Below, in pieces: positions 45,150 to 51,505 of a DNA stretch of 64,000 bases. Source of the stretch: an uncultured Saprospiraceae bacterium (GTDB lineage Bacteria; Bacteroidota; Bacteroidia; Chitinophagales; Saprospiraceae). The notes under the pieces were generated by a model, which saw only the letters and a program-made list of their open reading frames with translations, was not told the origin of the DNA and made no database searches. The stretch spans positions 16,608 to 80,607 of the forward strand of contig CAKZTD010000136.1 of assembly GCA_937921595.1 (NCBI GenBank), in the 5' to 3' direction. The stretch's first letter is position 1. Each line of letters starts with the position of its first letter. The translations under genes and the position numbers were made by a program.

Positions 45150-46213
45150 GATATTTAAATGTATTTTACATAGCGATGATTTTGGTAGGTCTTCTACTTT
45201 GGAAGATGAATGCTTCTTTCAAAAGTGAAGTGGTGACCTTTTATGGCTTTGCAGAAAATAAAGAAACAGAAATTAATTTCAACTATCCAACGGCGGTAGG
45301 GAAAATATATGTGACACCTGGACAACGAGTTAAGAAAGGAGAACCTTTACTGGATTTGTTTCGAATCAAATCTAAAGAGGTAATGGAAGATGAGCAATTC
45401 AAACTCGATGAAATGGATTCTCGAAACCGAAGTTGGGTGAATGAAAAACAGGCAGATATTCGAATTATTCAGAATCAAAAGAAAATGAGCTTGGAAGCGA
45501 TAGATGCGGATGTTTTTAAATTGAAAAAGGAAATAGATTTTCAGAAATCTTTATACAGCGATTTAAAAACGGTGGATGCTGTTGATGCAACTTATAAACC
45601 ACTATCTGATAAAGTGAGAGAATTGGAAAATGAGCGAACAGCTTTGTCTGCTTCTTATGATGAAAAAATTGATAAGATTCAAACTGAAATTAGCTTGGAA
45701 GCGAATACTTTTACGATTAGAAAAAATAGAATCTATGCAGAGAAAGAATTTGAAGATTCTAATCGAGTGATTCAAAATCAATTGGTTGCTCCATTCGATG
45801 GAGTGGTAGGAAATGTACATTGCAAAGAAGAAGAGCACATTCCTTCTTACAGAACCTTGATTACTTTTTATGAACCAAACCCTAGTCTTGTTTCTGGATA
45901 TGTCCATGAAGATTTGGTTGTCCATGTAGCACTCGAAGATTCCTTTATTATTCGTTCTACCAAAGATTTAGAAACTGCCTGTTATGGAAAAGTAGTTGGT
46001 CTGGGTTCTCGTATTTCTGAGATACCAGAAAGGCTTCGGAAGATTCCTGATTTTAAAACTTATGGTCGAGAAATCTTGATAAGTATTCCGCCAACTAATA
46101 ATTTTCTTCAAAAAGAAAAAGTAGTATTGAAATTTGTAAACCCACCAAAAGGTATTTCTGAACCTGTTCGAAAAAAGAATTTAGTTGAAGATCTAAAAAG
46201 TCAAATCAAGTGA
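45146..46213 (+). CDS. HlyD-family periplasmic adaptor (membrane fusion protein)
   Basis: The 355-residue product has one N-terminal membrane segment (about 5-21). A first half-lipoyl motif is VGKIYVTPGQRVKKGEPLLDLF near 52-74. A long coiled coil follows (about 85-195), then the second lipoyl half QNQLVAPFDGVVGNV. A beta-barrel part follows, with CYGKVVGLGSRISEIPERL and VVLKFVNPP at the end. This is the usual adaptor of tripartite exporters, bridging inner membrane to outer-membrane channel. The inner-membrane partner would be the DUF4956 protein, since no ABC or RND gene is adjacent. It overlaps the next gene by 4 nt (GTGA). Confidence 0.88.
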   Translation: MRYLNVFYIAMILVGLLLWKMNASFKSEVVTFYGFAENKETEINFNYPTAVGKIYVTPGQRVKKGEPLLDLFRIKSKEVMEDEQFKLDEMDSRNRSWVNEKQADIRIIQNQKKMSLEAIDADVFKLKKEIDFQKSLYSDLKTVDAVDATYKPLSDKVRELENERTALSASYDEKIDKIQTEISLEANTFTIRKNRIYAEKEFEDSNRVIQNQLVAPFDGVVGNVHCKEEEHIPSYRTLITFYEPNPSLVSGYVHEDLVVHVALEDSFIIRSTKDLETACYGKVVGLGSRISEIPERLRKIPDFKTYGREILISIPPTNNFLQKEKVVLKFVNPPKGISEPVRKKNLVEDLKSQIK

Positions 46214-47418
46214 TTCGAAATACTTTTATAAAAATATTTGTGGCTTTTAGTTTGCTGTTTGGACCGTCTCAATTGTTCGCTCAGGAAGTACTTCGATTCG
46301 ATGACTTTTTACAAAAAAGTATAGAAGAAGTAGATAAGGTGTTGGGTGAGCGAGCAGAGCGGAGAACGTTTAAGGCTTTTCCAATTGAAGATATTCAGAT
46401 AAGAACGGAGACGGATCGTTTAGATTTTAATCGTCAAGAATATCTACTTAGAGTTCGGCCAACTTCTTTTAAATTAGAAAATGCTCAATCTAGTTTTTAT
46501 AATATTCTTCAAGACCAAATGAATTATGAGCGTCAGGCTTTGAAAGCTGATTTTATTGAAAACGCTTATCAGGATTGGCTAGCAATTTATTTTGCTTCAA
46601 AAAAATTAGAGATTCATGAACAACAATTGATTTTGTTGGAAGATGAAGAAAAGGTTTTGCAAAAATTAAGTCAATTACCTGGAAGTTCTGTGAAAGACTT
46701 AATTGATATTCAAAAAGATATTTTCGACTTGAAAATTGATATTCATAAAAAAGAGCAATTTTTAAAAAAGACACTAACTTCTGATAAAGAAATAGATGCT
46801 AATGGAATGGTCACAGTGGAGCGGATCAAAGAACGTCTGAATGCCAAGGAAATTTCCGGTGTTTCGGCAAATTTGTTACAAGAAACTGTTTTTGATTTGC
46901 AATTAGTAGATGCAGAAATTAATATGGAGGAAGCTGATCGAAAACGTTACCTTGATTATGTTCAAGTGAAATACAGCGGACCACATGATGATTTTTTTAG
47001 AGAGAAAGTTGCAATCGGCGTTGGTTTTCAAATCCCTTTTTCGAATAGTGGAAAACTTAAATTAGAAGAGTTGGATATTAAAAAGAAAATAACGCAGAAT
47101 GAGTTTCAAGTGAAAATGAAATTAGAGGAAGATCAGATTGAGAAACAACAACAAGAAATTGAATTGCTACTCGAAGAGTGGGAGTTTTCTAAAAAACTTT
47201 ATGAAGATATTAAAATCCAATCTGAAGGATTGATTCAAAAAGCGATTCGAAAAGAAGGCGCTACACCACTCCTTATGTTGAAAAATAAAAAGGACCTTGT
47301 TAAATATGATTTAGACCTTTTAGAAGTTGAAGAGGCGATCTATGAAGAGTATGTCAACCTTTTGATTTTGACCGGTAAATTATTTGAAGAACCTTTTGAA
47401 AATTATCTGGCGAAGTAA
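46210..47418 (+). CDS. TolC-like outer-membrane factor, GTG start
   Basis: The frame begins at GTG 46210, overlapping the HlyD stop (GTGA). The 402-residue product has a signal peptide (IFVAFSLLFGPSQLFA, cleaved before Q). It is dominated by long helices, e.g. ENAYQDWLAIYFASKKLEIHEQQLILLEDEEKVL and ELLLEEWEFSKKLYEDI, and has shorter strand segments such as KVAIGVGFQIPFSN. This matches TolC/OEP folds. Length is near the usual 420-470. It forms the outer channel of the proposed tripartite system. Confidence 0.8.
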   Translation: MIRNTFIKIFVAFSLLFGPSQLFAQEVLRFDDFLQKSIEEVDKVLGERAERRTFKAFPIEDIQIRTETDRLDFNRQEYLLRVRPTSFKLENAQSSFYNILQDQMNYERQALKADFIENAYQDWLAIYFASKKLEIHEQQLILLEDEEKVLQKLSQLPGSSVKDLIDIQKDIFDLKIDIHKKEQFLKKTLTSDKEIDANGMVTVERIKERLNAKEISGVSANLLQETVFDLQLVDAEINMEEADRKRYLDYVQVKYSGPHDDFFREKVAIGVGFQIPFSNSGKLKLEELDIKKKITQNEFQVKMKLEEDQIEKQQQEIELLLEEWEFSKKLYEDIKIQSEGLIQKAIRKEGATPLLMLKNKKDLVKYDLDLLEVEEAIYEEYVNLLILTGKLFEEPFENYLAK

Positions 47419-47440
47419 GGGTGGCTATAGAAAAATCGAA

Positions 47441-48529
47441 TTATCCTTCTACAAAATGCACAGAATGGACCATCGGTAAAAAGTGATTGATGCAATTCCA
47501 ATGATCACCTAAGTCTTCTGAAATAAAAAGATTTCCTGTTGTCGTTCCAAAAGCAAGTGTGTTCCCAGTAATATCCAGTCCATGTCGATAGACAATATCA
47601 AAAGAGGTCTCTTGAGGTAAACCATTCCGTTGTTCGATCCATGATTTTCCACCGTCATCGGTTCTACAAACGACTAGGGATTGATCAATTGGTGTTCGAA
47701 TCACATCACTGATTCCTGGGATAACCCAAGCTTGTTCAGGATTTTGTTCATGCACTGCAATTGTAAAACCGAAATTGGCTGGCCCCTTTTTTTGACTTAC
47801 ATTTTTCCAGTTTTTTCCACCGTTAATAGATCTAAAAATGCCACAATGGTTTTGCTGCCACATCACGTCAGGATGAGTAGGACAAGCTAAAAGTAAATGA
47901 GGATCATGTCCCACTTCCGCAAAAGGATCGGGTAGAAAATCAGCTCTTAATCCATCGTTTCTTACCGTCCAAGATTTTCCATTATCTGTCGTTTCGAAAA
48001 CTCCGGCACAGCTGATGCCAATATAAAAGTGATCATTATCTCTCGGGTCTATTACAATCGAATGAATACCAGGATGATCAAAACCACCTCCAAACCAATG
48101 TTCTTTTCTAGAAGGGTGATTCCAAAGCGCTTCATTTAATTCAAAACTTTTCCCATAATCTGAACTGCTGAAAAGTCCACCTGGTATAGTGCCGATGAAT
48201 AGTTTATCAGGATTGCTTTTTCCACCGTTGGTGATGGCCCAAATGTATTTGTTGGTTGCTGGAACACCTTCTTTGATTTCTAAACCTTCTTGATATTTTG
48301 GAGCTTGGAGTTCTTCCCAGTTGTTTCCTTGGTCAGTTGATTTGTGCAATTTGATACCCCAATGACCATGATCTAGACAGGCCCACCAGGTCTTGGTGTT
48401 TTCATCGGCGTAAGCCAGTGTTACAGGAATTCCAGGAAAATGAGAACTGTGATAATCCCAAGAGCTTGTCGATTTTTTATAAATGACTAAACCTTTTCGA
48501 GTACCGAGGAAGAGGAGGTTTTTTGACAT
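47441..48529 (-). CDS. BNR-repeat (sialidase-like) beta-propeller protein
   Basis: The 362-residue product has no signal peptide. It contains repeated Asp-box (S-x-D-x-G-x-x-W) motifs: STDQGNNWEEL near 64-74, TTDNGKSWTV near 180, SINGGKNWKN near 230, TDDGGKSWIEQ near 290 and ISEDLGDHWNC near 340. The N-terminus reads NLLFLGTRKGLVIYKK. These proteins are often labelled exo-sialidase but this soluble type lacks the arginine triad in plain view. It is near a MoaD/ThiS-like gene. That neighbour pair recurs in many bacteria, but the function is unknown. Confidence 0.85.
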   Translation of the reverse strand: MSKNLLFLGTRKGLVIYKKSTSSWDYHSSHFPGIPVTLAYADENTKTWWACLDHGHWGIKLHKSTDQGNNWEELQAPKYQEGLEIKEGVPATNKYIWAITNGGKSNPDKLFIGTIPGGLFSSSDYGKSFELNEALWNHPSRKEHWFGGGFDHPGIHSIVIDPRDNDHFYIGISCAGVFETTDNGKSWTVRNDGLRADFLPDPFAEVGHDPHLLLACPTHPDVMWQQNHCGIFRSINGGKNWKNVSQKKGPANFGFTIAVHEQNPEQAWVIPGISDVIRTPIDQSLVVCRTDDGGKSWIEQRNGLPQETSFDIVYRHGLDITGNTLAFGTTTGNLFISEDLGDHWNCINHFLPMVHSVHFVEG

Positions 48530-48565
48530 GATGGTTAGTGGATTTGTTAATTGGTGGATTAGTTT

Positions 48566-48776
48566 AAACTACTATACCGTTTTGTAATCAAAAAAAAATG
48601 AGTGAATGAGCGAATTTATGAATGAGTGAAGACCCTCCCAAATGTAAAAGAAATTAGCTTTTTGCTAAGGTTTTTTCCGAATATTCACTCATACTTTCAT
48701 TCACTCATTTTGAAAACGAATATTGAATAAATCACTAAAATTTAGAGCCTTACCCGAAAAGTGTATAGCAATTTAA
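48566..48776. repeat. Long direct repeat, copy A
   Basis: This 211-bp segment, from AAACTACTATAC to GTGTATAGCAATTTAA, matches copy B at 50339-50556 over its full length with scattered mismatches and small gaps. It contains a nested inverted repeat: AAAATGAGTGAATG-like left arm with CATTCACTCATTTT at the right, and an inner TGAGTGAA/TTCACTCA pair. No open frame lies inside. The element resembles a small nonautonomous repeat. Confidence 0.85.
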
Positions 48777-48814
48777 GATTAGTTACTAATTAACCAATCC
48801 ACTAGTTTACGAAA

Positions 48815-49087
48815 TTATCCTCCAGAAAGAGCTTGCATAATGTAAACTTCACTTTCTGGTTTCAGTTGGTCGAGTAGCGTTTTTCTGTCTGTAATCAGTG
48901 TGCCGTCAACGAAGATGTTGACATGTTTTCGGAGACTGCCTTGATCGTCGAGTAGATAATCTTTGATGCCAGGGTAGGTTTGGTCGATAGCTTGTACAAC
49001 GGTATTTACATCAGTCGCTTCGATCTCGATGGTGTTGAGATCTGGGTAGAATCTTTTTAGCGCATATGTAAAATTTACTGTTGCCAT
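48815..49087 (-). CDS. MoaD/ThiS-like ubiquitin-fold small protein
   Basis: The 90-residue product ends in ALSGG; a terminal Gly-Gly is needed for adenylation and thiocarboxylation of sulfur carriers. The start VNFTYALKRFYPDLNTIEIEA and PESEVYIMQALSGG fit the beta-grasp fold. No MoaE, MoeB or ThiF gene is adjacent. It is located between paaH and the BNR protein gene, inside a 1.56-kb segment flanked by the long direct repeats. A 17-bp perfect hairpin lies between it and paaH. Confidence 0.85.
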   Translation of the reverse strand: MATVNFTYALKRFYPDLNTIEIEATDVNTVVQAIDQTYPGIKDYLLDDQGSLRKHVNIFVDGTLITDRKTLLDQLKPESEVYIMQALSGG

Positions 49088-49095
49088 ATTTGTTT

Positions 49096-49138
49096 GATCT
49101 AGGTTTACTAAACTTTCAAAATTTAGTAAACCTAGATC
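49096..49138. repeat. 17-bp perfect hairpin between paaH and moaD-like gene
   Basis: GATCTAGGTTTACTAAA (49096-49112) pairs exactly with TTTAGTAAACCTAGATC (49122-49138) around a 9-nt loop. It fills the 59-bp gap, 8 bp upstream of the MoaD-like start. It may terminate or attenuate transcripts from paaH, or protect the end of the paaH message. Confidence 0.6.
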
Positions 49139-49146
49139 TATTTTAT

Positions 49147-50304
49147 TTAAAAAAATGTCTGTTTCGCTTTTTTCATTTTTCTTAAAAGTGGACTACAACG
49201 GTAACGATCTTCATGATATTCATCGTATAATTTATCCAATGCTTTGACACATTTGTTGATTCCTTTTTCATCAGCCCATTGGAGTAATCCTTTTGGATAG
49301 TTGACTCCTTTGGTCATTGCTAGATCGATGTCTTCTTTACTTGCGATATTTAAATGCACTGCATCAGCTGCTTCATTGATCAACATGACTAAAATACGCC
49401 AAAGGATTTGGTTCCCCAAATCTTTGTCTTTATTTGGTGCTGGTTTTTCTGCTCCTTCTGCATAACTGTAGTAGCCACGACCTGATTTTCTTCCTAGATA
49501 ACCTGCTTCAGATAAACGTTTTTGAGTAAAGGCGGGTTTGTATCGAGGGTCGAAATAGAAGGCTTTAAATACAGTCTCCGTAACGGTGTAGTTGACGTCG
49601 TTTCCGATATAATCCATGAGAGTGAAAGGGCCCATTCGGAATCCTCCGAGTTCAGTGATTACCCAGTCGATGGTTGCCGGATCAGCGATCCCTTCTTCAT
49701 AAATGCGAAGTGCTTCACCATAAAAAGGTCGAGCAACTCGATTGACGATAAAACCAGGCGTGTCTTTAGCGAGTACGGTTAGTTTGCCCCAGCTGTCGAT
49801 CATATCCTGAGCTCGCTTTAAAGTTGCATCGCTAGTTTGAATGGCTGGAATGATTTCTACCAATTTCATCAAAGGCGCTGGATTGAAAAAGTGAATTCCA
49901 ATAACCTGATCTGAACGCTCACAGGCAGCTGCGATTGAAGCGATTGATAGAGAAGAGGTGTTACTCGCGAGGATACAATCCTTCGGAACGATGGCTTCTA
50001 CTTTTTGGAAAACACTTTTTTTAATGTCCAGATTTTCGATAATCGCTTCGATGACTAATCCACATTCTTTATAAGCAGAAAGATTATCGACAAAATATAT
50101 TCTTCCAAAAATCGCTTTTGCTTCTGCATCCGTAATTCGTTCTTTTTCAACTAATCGATTTAGAATCTTTTGCAATTTCGCAGATGCTTTAGTTAATGCT
50201 TCTGGATTGGTATCAAAAAGAATAACTTCATGTCCTGCGGTTGCGGCAACTTGTGCAATTCCACTTCCCATTGATCCACTTCCGATTACGCCTATCTTTT
50301 TCAT
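49147..50304 (-). CDS. paaH: 3-hydroxyacyl-CoA dehydrogenase PaaH
   Basis: PaaH oxidises 3-hydroxyadipyl-CoA to 3-oxoadipyl-CoA with NAD+ in the lower part of phenylacetate catabolism. The 385-residue protein has GSGSMGSGIAQ near 8-18, ASNTSSLSI near 115, and the catalytic His region GIHFFNPAPLMKLVEII near 137-153. A second C-terminal 3HCDH domain (about 290-385) has GRKSGRGYYSY near its start. The paaG gene lies 271 bp upstream on the same strand, separated by long repeat copy B. Confidence 0.93.
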   Translation of the reverse strand: MKKIGVIGSGSMGSGIAQVAATAGHEVILFDTNPEALTKASAKLQKILNRLVEKERITDAEAKAIFGRIYFVDNLSAYKECGLVIEAIIENLDIKKSVFQKVEAIVPKDCILASNTSSLSIASIAAACERSDQVIGIHFFNPAPLMKLVEIIPAIQTSDATLKRAQDMIDSWGKLTVLAKDTPGFIVNRVARPFYGEALRIYEEGIADPATIDWVITELGGFRMGPFTLMDYIGNDVNYTVTETVFKAFYFDPRYKPAFTQKRLSEAGYLGRKSGRGYYSYAEGAEKPAPNKDKDLGNQILWRILVMLINEAADAVHLNIASKEDIDLAMTKGVNYPKGLLQWADEKGINKCVKALDKLYDEYHEDRYRCSPLLRKMKKAKQTFF

Positions 50305-50338
50305 GTAGTTATATGATTATGTTATTACTTGGTGATAT

Positions 50339-50556
50339 AAACTATTATACATTTTTGAAATCAAATTTTAAAATGAGTGAATGAGCGAATTTATGAATGA
50401 GAGAATATCCTCTCCTCCCAAATGTAAAAGAAACAAGCTTTATGCTCAGATGTATTCCAAATATTCACTCATTCTTTCATTGACTCATTTTGAAAATGAA
50501 AACTGAGTAAATCACTAAAAATTGAAGACTTACCCGAAATGTGTATAGCAATTTAA
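50339..50556. repeat. Long direct repeat, copy B
   Basis: This 218-bp segment matches copy A (48566-48776) in the same orientation. It fills most of the gap between paaG and paaH. It contains the same nested inverted repeat, with AAAATGAGTGAATG and a right arm CATTGACTCATTTT that has one change. Related words (ATTCACTCATTC) occur at 38556-38590 beside the GIN-domain gene. Confidence 0.85.
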
Positions 50557-50575
50557 TGGTGATATAGATTTATGA

Positions 50576-51352
50576 TTATTTTCCTTTGAAAATCGGTTTT
50601 CTCTTTTCTAAAAAAGCATTCACTCCTTCTTTGTAATCATAAGTCTGTCCAGCAGTAGTTTGTTCAATTCCTTCTTGCTCTAATTGCTGACTTAGGTTAT
50701 TGCTGAACGTTTGATTTAAAAGTCGTTTGGTTAATCCCAAACCTTTGGTTGGCATCTTTGCTAATTTTGCTGCGATCCTCATAGACGCTTCCGCAAATTC
50801 TTCATCAGGAAATACTTTGTAAATCATACCCATCGCTTCTGCATCTGTAGCTGAAACTTTATCGCCGAGCATCATCAAAGCACTTGCTTTTTGCATTCCA
50901 ATTAATCTTGGTAAAAAGAAAGTTCCTGCACTATCTGGGATCAATCCAATTTTGCTAAAAGCCTGAATAAAGGAAGCGCTTTCAGTTGCTACAACGACAT
51001 CACAAGCCAAAGCAATATTTGCACCTGCACCAGCGGCGACACCATTGATTGCGGCAACGACAGGTTTTTCTAAATTCCTGATTCTTTCTATTATTGGGTT
51101 ATAATGTTTGGAAACTATATCTGTTAATTCAGGGCCTTCAGGATCAACAATTTCTTGTAAATCTTGACCTGCGCAAAATGCTTTACCATTTCCAATTAAG
51201 TATACCGCTCGGATATTTTCATCGCTGGCACATTCATCTAATCTTTGATGAAAAGCGAAAGCCATTCCCTGGTTGAAGCTATTGTATTTGTCTGGACGGT
51301 TGAAGGTGATGATGGCAACTCCATCTTTGATTTCGAAAAGGATTGATGACAT
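50576..51352 (-). CDS. paaG: 2-(1,2-epoxy-1,2-dihydrophenyl)acetyl-CoA isomerase PaaG
   Basis: PaaG converts the ring epoxide to oxepin-CoA. The 258-residue crotonase-fold protein has FCAGQDLQEI near 58-67, AAINGVAAGAGANIALACD near 96-114, and LIPDSAGTFFLPRLIG near 134-149. The Asp of GLIPDSAGTFFLPR fits the isomerase pattern of PaaG. A good promoter precedes it (TTG, 19 nt, TACCTTTG at 51379-51386 on the minus strand). It is separated from paaH by long repeat copy B. Confidence 0.9.
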   Translation of the reverse strand: MSSILFEIKDGVAIITFNRPDKYNSFNQGMAFAFHQRLDECASDENIRAVYLIGNGKAFCAGQDLQEIVDPEGPELTDIVSKHYNPIIERIRNLEKPVVAAINGVAAGAGANIALACDVVVATESASFIQAFSKIGLIPDSAGTFFLPRLIGMQKASALMMLGDKVSATDAEAMGMIYKVFPDEEFAEASMRIAAKLAKMPTKGLGLTKRLLNQTFSNNLSQQLEQEGIEQTTAGQTYDYKEGVNAFLEKRKPIFKGK

Positions 51353-51378
51353 TGGCGAATATGGTTAGTTTAAAAAAG

Positions 51379-51408
51379 CAAAGGTAAGAAATGCCATTGG
51401 AAGAACAA
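51379..51408 (-). promoter_or_regulatory. Promoter of paaG
   Basis: On the minus strand TTG (51408-51406) is followed after 19 nt by TACCTTTG (51386-51379), an exact TAnnTTTG. The start codon is 27 bp downstream. No ACGAA...TTCGT operator is visible beside this promoter. Confidence 0.55.
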
Positions 51409-51505
51409 TTTTTAAAGCAAATCAAAAGGAATTTAAAATAAAAATGTTTTGAAATAGAAATTATAATTATCTTTAAAAGGTCAATAATTTTTAATTATAA
51501 AAGCT

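Noticed and set aside
48566-50556. The moaD-paaH block as an insertion sequence or transposon
   Set aside because: No transposase gene or terminal inverted repeats of the IS type are present; only the passive direct repeats.
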